Source of the DNA: Cobetia crustatorum
Lineage (GTDB): Bacteria > Pseudomonadota > Gammaproteobacteria > Pseudomonadales > Halomonadaceae
DNA: 64,000 bases
Reading direction: 5' to 3'
NCBI RefSeq assembly: GCF_000591415.1
Contig: NZ_JEMF01000032.1
Span: 1-64,000, forward strand
Each line of letters opens with the position of its first letter. The first letter of the stretch is position 1. A model generated the notes under the pieces. It was given only the letters and a program-made list of their open reading frames with translations, had not been told where the DNA came from and did no database searches. Both the position numbers and the translations under genes were made by a program. Shown one piece after another: positions 35,632-44,258 of the stretch.

Positions 35632-36420
35632 TTAGAGCGCATGCAGTGCAATGATCGCCGGTGGGCTGCCGTCTTGCGGCCACTCGACACGTGCTTCGAT
35701 GGCATAGACCTCGCGCAATCTTGCGGGCGTCAATACCTCACGTGGGCTACCGCAGGCCACGAGTCGCCCGGTGTGAAGCAGCCAGACATGCGCAGCATGG
35801 CGGGCCGCCAAGCTCAGGTCATGCAGCGCCACGATCACCACGCGCTGATGCTCGCGGGCTTCGCGGCTCAACCACTCGAGTACGGATAGCTGAAAGTGGA
35901 GGTCCAGCGCGCTCGTCGGCTCATCGAGCATCAATAGTGTCGGCTCGCGCACCAGTGCCTGGGCAATCGCCACGCGCTGACGCTGTCCTCCCGACAGCTG
36001 ACCCAGCCGTTGTGAGGCGAGTGGCGCAAGGGTGAGTGCCTCGACGAGCTGCTCGCAGTGGGCCAGATTGGCATCGTCATCGTGATGGCCTGCCAGACGG
36101 CGTGCGAGCAGCAATGACTCGAATACCTCAAGCATTGCCCCCGCCTCACTGAGCTGCGGTAGATAGCCGATACGTGCGGCACGCTGTCGGGCGGACAGCT
36201 CATTCAGCCTCTTGCCGTCGAGAGATAGTTCACCGTCAGTCGGTAACAGCCCAGCAATCGCCTGTAACAGCGTCGATTTTCCTGCACCGTTCGGGCCGAG
36301 TAGCGCGGTCAGCTCACCACGTCTCGCACGTAGCTCGGGCAGACTGTCCAGTATCCGAGTACGTCCACGGCTGACGCTCAAGTCGCGAATTTCAAGGCCT
36401 TCAGCGTTCACCTCAATCAT
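35632..36420 (-). CDS. BtuD/FecE-type ABC transporter ATP-binding protein
   Basis: ABC ATPase of 262 residues from the iron-siderophore/haem/cobalamin uptake class. Walker A GPNGAGKST is near residue 42, the Q-loop is in GYLPQLSEAG, the signature is LSGGQRQRVAIAQA, Walker B is TLLMLDEPTSALD and the H-loop ALHDLSLAARHA. The start overlaps the stop of the permease gene (ATGA). Which ligand is carried cannot be told from the ATPase. Confidence 0.87.
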   Translation of the reverse strand: MIEVNAEGLEIRDLSVSRGRTRILDSLPELRARRGELTALLGPNGAGKSTLLQAIAGLLPTDGELSLDGKRLNELSARQRAARIGYLPQLSEAGAMLEVFESLLLARRLAGHHDDDANLAHCEQLVEALTLAPLASQRLGQLSGGQRQRVAIAQALVREPTLLMLDEPTSALDLHFQLSVLEWLSREAREHQRVVIVALHDLSLAARHAAHVWLLHTGRLVACGSPREVLTPARLREVYAIEARVEWPQDGSPPAIIALHAL

Positions 36421-37496
36421 CCGTCCAGTCCTCGGCGCTTGAGTATCAGGCTGACGAAGAACGGCAGACCGATCAGGGCAGTGATCATGCCTAGCGGCAA
36501 CAGTACGTCCGGTATCAGCGACTTGCTGAGAGTCGAGGTCAATGACAACAACAGTGCACCGAGCAGCGCGGAGAGGGGCAGAAAGCGTTGCTGCTGCTCG
36601 CCGACCAGTAGACGTGCGATATGCGGTGCGACCAGGCCGATGAAGCCGACGCTACCGACGAAGGAGACGGCGGTGGCGGTCAGCAGTGCCGTGCACAGCA
36701 GGCCGGTCAGGCGCAGGCGACGTACATCCACTCCCAGCGCGCGAGCCTGTGTTTCGCCGAGGCTCAGTGCGGTCAATTCGCTGCGACGGCGATGAAAGAT
36801 CACTCCGCACACGAGGATCACTGCCGATAGCACGCCCAAACGCGGCCAGCTACTGCGTTCCAGACTGCCCATTGACCAGAAGATCAACTGCTGTAACGCC
36901 TCCGGTGAGGCAACGAACTGCAGTACGCCGAGCAGCGCATTGAAGAAGAACATCAGCGCGATACCCAGCAGCACCAGCGTCTGCACACCCACTCCCGGTA
37001 GGCGCTGGGCGCTCCACAGGATCAGTGATGCGGTGAGCGCGAACACGAAGGCGTTCAGCGTCACGCCGAGCCCGGCGGCGTTGAGGAAGGTCAGCGGTGC
37101 AAGACCGGCAGGAATCAGGTCGAAATGTAGAATTAGCCCCAGCCCAGCACCGACGCTGGCCGCCGCTGAGACACCCAGCGTGAAGGGATCGGCCAGCGGA
37201 TTGTGCAACAGCGTCTGCATCTGGGCACCGGCCATCGCCAGCGCGGCACCGACCACGACCGCCATCAGCGCGATCGGCAGACGCAACTGCCACAGGATGA
37301 CGTGTGCGAGCGGATCAGCGGCCTGCGGCTGCCATAACGCTGGTAGCAGGCGGGCTAGCGTCAACTGGCCGCTGCCTTGACTGATATCCAGCAGGCAGGC
37401 CAGCACGACCAGCACACCAATGACCCACAGCCATCTGGCGCCTTGGCGCTGACGGTGGCGCCAGGCAGTGGCAGGCGAGGTAAGGGTGCCCGTCAT
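36417..37496 (-). CDS. FecCD/BtuC-family ABC permease
   Basis: FecCD-family permease of about 359 residues and ten hydrophobic segments, with LPIALMAVVVGAALAMAGAQ, NPLADPFTLGVSAAASVGAG, LSLGETQARALGVDVRRLR (the ATPase-coupling loop) and FVGLIGLVAPHIARLL-like text as FIGLVAPHIARLLVG. The frame is open up to 37685 but that part crosses the terminator of the upstream TRAP operon, so the ATG at 37496 is preferred despite a modest ribosome site. The binding protein and outer-membrane receptor are not nearby. Cobalamin, haem or siderophore are all possible; cobalamin would fit a genome with cobST. Confidence 0.82.
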   Translation of the reverse strand: MTGTLTSPATAWRHRQRQGARWLWVIGVLVVLACLLDISQGSGQLTLARLLPALWQPQAADPLAHVILWQLRLPIALMAVVVGAALAMAGAQMQTLLHNPLADPFTLGVSAAASVGAGLGLILHFDLIPAGLAPLTFLNAAGLGVTLNAFVFALTASLILWSAQRLPGVGVQTLVLLGIALMFFFNALLGVLQFVASPEALQQLIFWSMGSLERSSWPRLGVLSAVILVCGVIFHRRRSELTALSLGETQARALGVDVRRLRLTGLLCTALLTATAVSFVGSVGFIGLVAPHIARLLVGEQQQRFLPLSALLGALLLSLTSTLSKSLIPDVLLPLGMITALIGLPFFVSLILKRRGLDG

Positions 37497-37622
37497 CTCG
37501 GGGGATGCGCGAGAAGTCGATGAGGCAGCAGGGCGGGAATCGGGCACGGTGTCGTCCGGCGAGGTGAGAGGGCTATGAGCTGTCGACAAGCCTAACGACT
37601 TGGCTCGGTCAGGTGAAGGTAC

Positions 37623-37650
37623 AAAAAAGGCCTCCCGAGTGGGAGGCCTT
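37623..37650 (-). terminator. Terminator of the TRAP-3 operon
   Basis: Read leftward, AAGGCCTCCC and GGGAGGCCTT form a 10-bp stem with a 4-base loop followed by six Ts. It sits 44 bases after the dctM stop. Confidence 0.9.
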
Positions 37651-37693
37651 GAAGAGAATTTCATATTGTCAGCCGAGTACAGCAAGGCTTGGC

Positions 37694-39001
37694 CTAGCTG
37701 CCATTCATGGCCTGCGGCAAATACAGCACGATCTCCGGGAAGATATGCATCAACACGATGGAGAAGATCATCAGCAGGAAGAACGGCAGTGTTGCCTTGG
37801 TGATGGTGATGATGTCCTTGCCGGTCAGGCTCTGGATCACGAACAGGTTGAAGCCAACGGGTGGTGTGATCTGAGACATCTCGACCACGATAATCAGATA
37901 GATACCGAACCAGATCAGGTCGAAACCGGCCGCCTGGATCACCGGCATGATGATGGACGTCACCAGCAGGATCAGTGAGATACCGTCAAGGAAGCAGCCC
38001 AGGATCAGCAGGAAGAGTGTCAGTACCACCAGCAGCATGGTCGGTGACAGTCCTAGCGCGGCAATGCCTTCTGCCAACTGCATCGGAATCTGGGTGAAGC
38101 TCATCGCGGAAGACAGGAACGACGCACCGGCAATGATGAAGGCGATCATGCACGAGGTGCGCAGCGCCGCGAACAGCGAGGTCTTGAAGGTACTGAGGCT
38201 CATGTGGCCGTTGAGGCGCGCAATGATCAGTGACAGCACCACGCCGACAGCAGCCGCTTCGGTCGGCGATGCCAGGCCGCCATAGATGCTGCCCAGAATA
38301 CCGCCGATCAACGCCAGTAGCGGAATCAGCTGAGCGCTGTTGCGCAGCTTGGCCATGAAGCTCATGTGCGGCTCATCATGCCCGGCGCGGCCCTGTGGCT
38401 CGCCGATGACCTTGGACCAGATCGCCAGGTAGCCCATGAACAGTGCCAGCAGCAGCAGGCCCGGCAGTACGCCCGCGATGAACAGGCGCGAGATGGACTG
38501 CTCGGTGACCACGCCGTAGACGATCATCATGATCGACGGCGGAATCAGCAGGCCAAGGGTCGAGGCACTGGCGAGGGTGCCGATGGCCAGGTTGCTGTCG
38601 TAACCACGCCGCTCAAGCTCTGGCAGTGTCATCTTGCCGACGGTGGCACAGGTGGCGGCAGAGGATCCACAGACGGCGGCGAACAGACCGCTGCCGATGA
38701 TGTTGGAGTGCAGCAGACGCCCCGGCATACGATTGAGCCACGGTGCCAAGGCACGGAACATGTTGTCGGCCAGTCCTGAGCGGAACAGGATCTCGCCCAT
38801 CCACACGAACATCGGCAGAGCGGTGAGGTCCCAGCCATAGCTGGCGCCCCAGAAATCAGAGGCTAGGATCGGGCCGGTATCGAAGGTCGAGAAGAAGGTC
38901 AGCACGATCCAGCCGGTACCGATCAGCGAGAAGGCGACCCACACGCCACCGCCCAACAGCAGGGCGAGGGTCAGCAGGGTGACGAGGATGAGTGTCAGCA
39001 T
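37694..39001 (-). CDS. TRAP transporter large permease DctM (transporter 3)
   Basis: DctM-family permease of 435 residues with ALPMFVWMGEILFRSGLADNM, FAAVCGSSAATCATVGKMTLP, SASTLGLLIPPSIMMIVYG and SQITPPVGFNLFVIQSLTG. It begins one base after the dctQ stop and is followed by a strong terminator. Its binding protein and small permease are encoded immediately upstream. From the nearby pxpABC genes a 5-oxoproline (pyroglutamate) substrate is proposed. Confidence 0.9.
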   Translation of the reverse strand: MLTLILVTLLTLALLLGGGVWVAFSLIGTGWIVLTFFSTFDTGPILASDFWGASYGWDLTALPMFVWMGEILFRSGLADNMFRALAPWLNRMPGRLLHSNIIGSGLFAAVCGSSAATCATVGKMTLPELERRGYDSNLAIGTLASASTLGLLIPPSIMMIVYGVVTEQSISRLFIAGVLPGLLLLALFMGYLAIWSKVIGEPQGRAGHDEPHMSFMAKLRNSAQLIPLLALIGGILGSIYGGLASPTEAAAVGVVLSLIIARLNGHMSLSTFKTSLFAALRTSCMIAFIIAGASFLSSAMSFTQIPMQLAEGIAALGLSPTMLLVVLTLFLLILGCFLDGISLILLVTSIIMPVIQAAGFDLIWFGIYLIIVVEMSQITPPVGFNLFVIQSLTGKDIITITKATLPFFLLMIFSIVLMHIFPEIVLYLPQAMNGS

Positions 39002-39002
39002 G

Positions 39003-39559
39003 TCATTCGGCTCCGTCTTCGGGCTCAGGCGCCACGTAGCGTGAGGGCGCGGTGAAGGCGGTGCGCAGAGTGGCGATCAGTGTCTCGAGAATCGCCAGGC
39101 ACAACAGGCTGGTACCGGCCACCAGCACGCTCTGCGGAATCCACAGCGGCAGTGCCAGCAGTCCGGAAGAAATATCGTGATATTCAAGCTTTCGCCGACC
39201 AGTAACACCAGCTCGCGGGTGATCAATACGCTCAATGCCAGCGCGATCAGTAGCGCCAGGCTTTCGATCCATACGCGGCCTGCAGCCGGCAGGCGGTTGA
39301 TGACCAGCGTCACGCGGATATGGGCGTGATGCGTAAAGGTGTAAGCGAGGCTCAGGAAGGTGGCACCGACCAGCAGGAAGGCAGCCATTTCCGAGACACC
39401 GGAGATTTCGAAGCCGAGACGCTCGGCACCGAACGTCACCAGGATGGCATCAATCAGGCGCAGGAAGACTTGCAGGCTGACAACAGCACAGATCAGTAGC
39501 ATGCAGGCCGCCGCACCCCACGCACCAAGGCGGTAGAGTTTGTCGAAGAAGTAGGTCAT
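39003..39559 (-). pseudogene. TRAP transporter small permease DctQ (transporter 3), single-base frameshift near 39185
   Basis: DctQ-family small permease. The first frame (39559 leftward) gives YFFDKLYRLGAWGAAACMLL, SEMAAFLLVGATFLSLAYTF and RELVLLVGESLN; the second gives YHDISSGLLALPLWIPQSVL and ends YVAPEPEDGAE at 39003. Adding one G in AGCTTGAATATC near 39185 yields GESLEYHDISSGLLALP and a continuous protein of about 185 residues, with the fourth helix restored. Since the operon is otherwise intact, a sequencing indel is the likeliest cause. Confidence 0.83.
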
Positions 39560-39701
39560 GACGGGCGCTCACAGGGAAGGTGAGGGTGGCCACGCGATAC
39601 GGGTGACTTGCAACCGCTACCGCGTGGCGGGGACAGACAGAGGGACAGACTGCTGACTCGCGAGCATTGTCTTGCCAGTGGCAAGGCTCAACGTCTGACG
39701 A

Positions 39702-40688
39702 TCAGGAGCTCAGGTCGGCCTGATAGCGCTCAAGCAGTTGCTGGCCTTCTTCGCCGGCACGTGATTTCCAATCCTGGAACAGCTTGTCGCCTGCGGCCTT
39801 GAGGTCTTCAGCGAGCTTGGCATCCGGCTCGGTGATGGTGAAGCCCTTCTCCGTCAGCATCTTGGCGCTTTCTGCCGCGTCAGCCTTGCTGGCTTCCCAG
39901 CCACGCGTTTCGGCGGCCTTGGCGGCGTCCAGCACAGCCTGCTGGCTGCTCTCATCGAGACGATCAAAGGCACGCTTGTTGACGAAGACGATGTTCTTCG
40001 GCAGCCACAGTTTGGCGTCGTTGTAATGCTTGACGTAATCCCACGCCGACATGGACTTGCCGGTGGAGCTTGAGGTGATCATGCCGTCGACGCGACCGGT
40101 GCTGAAGGCCGTCGGGATATCGGCTTCTTCGGTCTCGGTGGGCTTGCCGCCGACATTCTCGACGAAGCGCTGGGTATTGATGTTGGGCGCGCGAATACGC
40201 AGCCCCTTGAGCTGAGACACGTCAGTCAGATCAAAATCGGTGTAGATACCCTGCGCTGGCCATGCGACGGCGTACAGCGGCAACAGACCTTCCTTGGCGA
40301 AAAGCTTGGTAATGTCAGGCTTGGAGGCTTCCCAGAGCGCAATGGCTTCCGGATAGCTGGAAGCGACCCCGGGCAGGGTATCCAGCTCATAGATCGGCGA
40401 TTCGTTGGAGAGAATCGACAGGAAGATCTCGCCGGCCTGGACGGTACCGCGACGCACGGAAGGCTTGATTTCACCGTGGGAGATCAATGAACCACCGCTG
40501 TGAACGGTAATGGTCAACTCACCATCGGTGGCTTTTGTCACCTCTTCAGCGAATTGCTTGGTGTTCTTGGTGTGGAAGCTGGCATCGCCATAGGGGGTGG
40601 CGAGGTTCCACTGGGCAGCCAGAGTAGTGCCGCTGAACGCCAGTGCACCCGCGGCGGCCAGCCATACGAAAGAGTTGGGCTTACGCAT
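39702..40688 (-). CDS. TRAP substrate-binding protein DctP (transporter 3), candidate pyroglutamate binder
   Basis: DctP-family binding protein of 328 residues. The signal peptide FVWLAAAGALAFSGTTLAA is cleaved near residue 25; the mature region begins QWNLATPYGDASFHTKNTKQF and contains the core IRAPNINTQRFVENVGGKP, then IPTAFSTGRVDGMITSSSTG. It heads dctPQM, read leftward from a 264-bp gap to the LysR gene. Some DctP proteins bind pyroglutamate, and pxpABC lies 2 kb away, so this ligand is suggested; it is not shown by sequence alone. Confidence 0.82.
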   Translation of the reverse strand: MRKPNSFVWLAAAGALAFSGTTLAAQWNLATPYGDASFHTKNTKQFAEEVTKATDGELTITVHSGGSLISHGEIKPSVRRGTVQAGEIFLSILSNESPIYELDTLPGVASSYPEAIALWEASKPDITKLFAKEGLLPLYAVAWPAQGIYTDFDLTDVSQLKGLRIRAPNINTQRFVENVGGKPTETEEADIPTAFSTGRVDGMITSSSTGKSMSAWDYVKHYNDAKLWLPKNIVFVNKRAFDRLDESSQQAVLDAAKAAETRGWEASKADAAESAKMLTEKGFTITEPDAKLAEDLKAAGDKLFQDWKSRAGEEGQQLLERYQADLSS

Positions 40689-40805
40689 GTCTCGTTCCTC
40701 ATTATTATTGAAAGTTCTCGGCAGACAATTTCATTCTTCAAGCGACAGCCGGTTCAGTCCAATCGTTAATTCTGATTCACAGTATCGCTAAAACCTTTCA
40801 TTGCT

Positions 40806-40820
40806 GTGGGTAATGAAAGA
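40806..40820. promoter_or_regulatory. Shared motif GTGGGTAATGAAAGA, copy 1
   Basis: The 15-mer lies 118 bases upstream of the TRAP-3 binding-protein start and forms part of an inverted repeat (CTTTCATT, 9 bases, AATGAAAG). The same 15-mer recurs at 45393-45407, and its 12-base core at 42626-42637 upstream of pxpA. It is a candidate site for a common regulator, perhaps the adjacent LysR protein. Confidence 0.4.
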
Positions 40821-40952
40821 CTTTGTTGATATTTATAGACCTTGGTCGAATAAGGCTGTTGGTGGATTTACGAGTCATTTGCCGCCTCTTGGCAGCTTGG
40901 ATGGCGTGTCAAAGGTCGGCAAGTGATGTGTCAACACGACACGCCACCATGG

Positions 40953-41882
40953 TCATGTTTCAGCAGATGGCTCTGCTGGCACGATGGCATGTTGTTGGGC
41001 ATAGGTTTCGGCACATTGACGGCCCAGACGAGCGACGCTGGCGCAAAAATCAGGGTAGTTGGCATTGCGCCAGATAGCCTCGTAGATCATCGGGGGGAGT
41101 GGCGTATCCAGCGGCAGGCGCACCAGCTCGCCGTGGCTGATGACATCCTCGACGGTGGCCACGGGTAGTACGCCGATACCTAGTCCTTCGCTGCTCATGC
41201 GTAGAATCGTCATCAGCGTGCTGGTGCAGTGCACCTTGGGTTGCTTGATGCCTAGCTCTGACAGATAACTGACCAGCTCACTGTAGGGGCGTGCCTGCTT
41301 GCTGAAGGAAATGAAGGGTGTATTGGCAAAGCGACTGGTGCCTTCCGCTAGCTGCTGAGCCAGCACAGGGGAGGCGAACATGCCCATTTCGAACGTGCAC
41401 AACGGCGCTTGAGTGGCATAGGGCCCCATGGCAGCACTATCCATTGCAAACAGCATGTCGAGATCGTTCTCGGCCAGCCGCTGATGCAGGAAGGGCGAGA
41501 TATCGACGGTCATTTCCAGCGTCAACTTGGGGTAGCGTTCTGCCAGTTGGCGCATGAAGGCAGGAAACCAGCTGTTGGCGATCGTCTCGATCACGCCCAG
41601 ACGCAGGGTGCCGGAAAAGGCACCTTCTTCCTGAAACAGGCGCATGGCTTCTTCACGGCCACTTAGCAGGCGCTCGGCATGCGCAAAGAATTCACGCCCT
41701 CGCAAGGTGGGCTGAATGGGACGTGTAGAGCGTTCCAGCAGTGATTCGCCGACGGTCGCTTCCAGACGATTGATGCGGTCCGAGATGGAGGGCTGGGTCA
41801 GGTGCAGCTTGGTCGCACCCTTGCGGAACGAGCCGAGCCGCACGACCCAGACAAAGGCCTCGAGTTCCTTGAAGTCGAACAT
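40953..41882 (-). CDS. LysR-family transcriptional regulator
   Basis: LysR regulator of 309 residues. The N-terminal winged helix reads FVWVVRLGSFRKGATKLHLTQPSISDRINRLE; the effector domain contains GTLRLGVIETIANSWFPAFM and SSEGLGIGVLPVATVEDVI. It is transcribed in the same direction as the TRAP-3 operon downstream of it, and pxpABC lies on its other side in the opposite direction. It may therefore control both, with a pathway compound as inducer. Target sites are inferred only. Confidence 0.87.
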   Translation of the reverse strand: MFDFKELEAFVWVVRLGSFRKGATKLHLTQPSISDRINRLEATVGESLLERSTRPIQPTLRGREFFAHAERLLSGREEAMRLFQEEGAFSGTLRLGVIETIANSWFPAFMRQLAERYPKLTLEMTVDISPFLHQRLAENDLDMLFAMDSAAMGPYATQAPLCTFEMGMFASPVLAQQLAEGTSRFANTPFISFSKQARPYSELVSYLSELGIKQPKVHCTSTLMTILRMSSEGLGIGVLPVATVEDVISHGELVRLPLDTPLPPMIYEAIWRNANYPDFCASVARLGRQCAETYAQQHAIVPAEPSAET

Positions 41883-42002
41883 GGCAGGTGCCCCGTGATG
41901 AATCGTGATGATCGCCCATCTTGCCGCATGCAGCGCAGGGCGTCAGCTTTCATCACGGGGCGTGCAGTGTTCTAGCGGGTCAGAGTTGGCCCGCTGACGT
42001 GA

Positions 42003-42437
42003 TCACTTGCGGAACAGCTGGCTCTCGCGGTCCTTGAATGCCTTGAATTCCAACGCATTGCCGCTGGGGTCAAAGAAGAACATCGTGGCTTGCTCGCCGG
42101 GCTCACCCTTGAAGCGCACGTAGGGTTCAATCTCGAAACTGACACCTTCCGCCTTCAGGCGGTCAGCCAAGGCTTGCCAGGCGTTCATTTCCAGCACGAC
42201 ACCGAAGTGAGGCACAGGGACGCCGTGACCATCGACGGGGTTCTTGTGCTGTGCCACGCCCTGCTTGGCGAGTTCGGTATTCAGGTGGCAGACAAATTGG
42301 TGTCCGTAGAGATCGAAATCGACCCAGCTATCAGAAGAACGACCTTCGGGACAGCCGAGAAATTCACCATAAAAGCGCCGCGCTTCTTCAATATCGTGGA
42401 CTTGAATGGCGAGATGGAACGGATCGCTGACGGCCAT
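42003..42437 (-). CDS. VOC-family (glyoxalase/dioxygenase fold) protein
   Basis: The 144-residue vicinal-oxygen-chelate protein has [22 protein letters not shown] at the start and [19 protein letters not shown] plus [15 protein letters not shown] in the second half. Candidate metal ligands are His8, His75 region (VPHFG) and the final Glu in ALEFK. The substrate is unknown. It sits divergent to pxpABC, so a link to that cluster is possible but unsupported. Confidence 0.8.
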   Translation of the reverse strand: MAVSDPFHLAIQVHDIEEARRFYGEFLGCPEGRSSDSWVDFDLYGHQFVCHLNTELAKQGVAQHKNPVDGHGVPVPHFGVVLEMNAWQALADRLKAEGVSFEIEPYVRFKGEPGEQATMFFFDPSGNALEFKAFKDRESQLFRK

Positions 42438-42741
42438 GGAAAAGGCTCCTCATGTAGTCGTTTATGATTATTGTGCCTGTCTGCGGCTGATCTTGTGGGC
42501 AGTCTTGCAGACAGCCTTGTAGGCAGTCTTGTCGATAGACTGCGAGGGTCAGGCAGCCTGAAGGGACAGAAACACGCAGCCAGAGATTGGGCAAGCAATC
42601 GGGTGCCAATACTTGCATTTCCTCAGGTAATGAAAGATTTCTTCGATATAACGAATCATAAAATACGATTGGATACCAAGGCATGGCCTTACATAGAGTG
42701 GAGGCATAACAACACACAAGATCAGCCTGTGAGGTGTCCCT
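42438..42741. promoter_or_regulatory. Divergent region before pxpA with 12-bp tandem repeats and the TAATGAAAG motif
   Basis: The 304-bp region contains four 12-bp repeat units at 42495-42542, the 12-mer GGTAATGAAAGA at 42626-42637, and an AT-rich stretch at 42640-42675 that is a plausible pxpA promoter. No convincing gene was seen; a leftward frame across the repeats is low-complexity. Confidence 0.5.
42495..42542. repeat. 12-bp degenerate tandem repeat, four units
   Basis: GTGGGCAGTCTT, GCAGACAGCCTT, GTAGGCAGTCTT and GTCGATAGACTG follow without spacers. It resembles the other short tandem repeats near gene boundaries in this window. Confidence 0.8.
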
Positions 42742-43515
42742 ATGTCCCGTTCCGTTTCTGCTCCCGCCCTCCCTCTGCTCAACTGTGACATGGGCGAAAG
42801 CTTCGGCAACTGGAAGATCGGCCTCGATGAAGAGGTGATGCCCTTTGTCGATTGCGCCAACATCGCCTGCGGTTTTCATGCCTCTGACCCCAACATCATG
42901 CGTCGTACCGTACGCCTGGCCGTCCAGCATGACGTGCGCATCGGTGCGCATCCCGCTTATCCGGACCTGCAAGGCTTCGGGCGTCGCTCCATGGCTTGCT
43001 CGCCCGCCGAAGTCGAAGACATGCTGCTTTATCAGATCGGCGCGCTCGAAGGTATTTGTCGTGCTGAAGGCACCCGTGTGCAGTACGTCAAGCCACATGG
43101 TGCGCTCTATAACGACATGGCCGCTGACCCGACACTGCTACGTGCCGTCATGCAGGCCGTGGTGCGTTACGACGCCAGCCTGCCGCTGATGGTGATGGCA
43201 ACCGCTGATCCTGCTCCGATGCAGGCGCTGGCCGACGAGATGGGCATCACGCTGTGGTTTGAAGCTTTCGCGGATCGTGCCTACGACGCCCGTGGCCATC
43301 TGGTGTCACGTCGTGAGCCGGGAGCCGTGCATCACGATAGCGAGGTGATCATCGCGCAATCAGTGACCCTGGCACGCGGTGAGGCACTGACGGACAGCAG
43401 CGGTGGCCAGCTAGTGCTATCGGCCGACACGCTGTGCGTGCACGGTGACAATGCCGAGTCCGTGGCGGCGGTTCGCGCCATTCGTGAAGCTTTCGACACC
43501 TTGGCGGGTGCCTGA
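42742..43515 (+). CDS. pxpA: 5-oxoprolinase subunit PxpA (LamB/YcsF family)
   Basis: The 257-residue PxpA, formerly YcsF, forms with PxpB and PxpC the prokaryotic ATP-dependent 5-oxoprolinase converting 5-oxoproline to glutamate. The family start [16 protein letters not shown] is present, then [42 protein letters not shown] and LCVHGDN near the end. GAGGTG precedes the ATG. Its stop overlaps the pxpB start (TGATG), so the three genes are translationally coupled. Confidence 0.94.
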   Translation: MSRSVSAPALPLLNCDMGESFGNWKIGLDEEVMPFVDCANIACGFHASDPNIMRRTVRLAVQHDVRIGAHPAYPDLQGFGRRSMACSPAEVEDMLLYQIGALEGICRAEGTRVQYVKPHGALYNDMAADPTLLRAVMQAVVRYDASLPLMVMATADPAPMQALADEMGITLWFEAFADRAYDARGHLVSRREPGAVHHDSEVIIAQSVTLARGEALTDSSGGQLVLSADTLCVHGDNAESVAAVRAIREAFDTLAGA

Positions 43516-44258
43516 TGGCGGGCGCTGGCATACAGACGAGTGACGTGCCTCACTTGCGTCTCGAGACAGTCGGCATGGACACGCTGATCGTGCGGCTGTT
43601 CGACAGTATTGAAGAGTCCAACATGGGCTGGGTACTGGCGGCAGATAGCGCGCTGCGCCAGGTATTCGGAGCGGCGCTGATTGACCTGGTGCCGTCCTAT
43701 ACCACATTGCTGCTGCACTACGATGTGACGATGCTTGAAGAGAGCGAGGCGCGTGCACGGGTATCGCAAGCGCTTGAAAATCTATCACCCGATAACGGCC
43801 AGCAGGGCCAGCTTCACGAGGTACCCGTGTGGTACGACGACAGTGTTGGACCAGAACTCGTCCCTATTGCCACGCGCCTTGGTATCAGTGTCGAGGCATT
43901 GATCGAACGACATTGCGCGCATGATTACTGTGTGTTTGCGCTGGGTTTTGCGCCGGGTTACGCCTTCATGGGCGTATTGGAAGATGCGCTGACGACTCCG
44001 CGCCTCAAGACTCCGCGTCAGAAGGTGGCGGCGGGCAGTGTCGGTATCGCTGATCGCCAGACCGCCATCTACCCGTCACGCTCACCCGGGGGCTGGAATA
44101 TCCTGGGGCGCACACCGTTGACACTGTTTGGGCGTAACGCCGCCGGCGAGCCTTCGAGTCTGTTCATGCCTGGTGATCGAGTACGATTCGTATCGGTCAG
44201 CCGCGAAGAATTTCTGCGTCAGGGTGGCGATGTCACACCGCTGGAGGAGCGTTCATGA
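43515..44258 (+). CDS. pxpB: 5-oxoprolinase subunit PxpB (KipI family)
   Basis: The 247-residue carboxyltransferase-like domain 1 protein of the KipI/YbgJ type starts LRLETVGMDTLIVRLFD and has VPSYTTLLLHYD, FALGFAPGYAFMGVLED and LKTPRQKVAAGSVGIADRQTAIYP, then SPGGWNILGRTPL, all hallmarks of PxpB. It overlaps both neighbours by the one-base and four-base couplings typical of this operon. Confidence 0.94.
   Translation: MAGAGIQTSDVPHLRLETVGMDTLIVRLFDSIEESNMGWVLAADSALRQVFGAALIDLVPSYTTLLLHYDVTMLEESEARARVSQALENLSPDNGQQGQLHEVPVWYDDSVGPELVPIATRLGISVEALIERHCAHDYCVFALGFAPGYAFMGVLEDALTTPRLKTPRQKVAAGSVGIADRQTAIYPSRSPGGWNILGRTPLTLFGRNAAGEPSSLFMPGDRVRFVSVSREEFLRQGGDVTPLEERS

Noticed and set aside
37497-37685. 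N-terminal 63-residue extension of the FecCD permease
   Set aside because: It would start inside the terminator of the TRAP-3 operon and is Ser/Pro-rich without family similarity.
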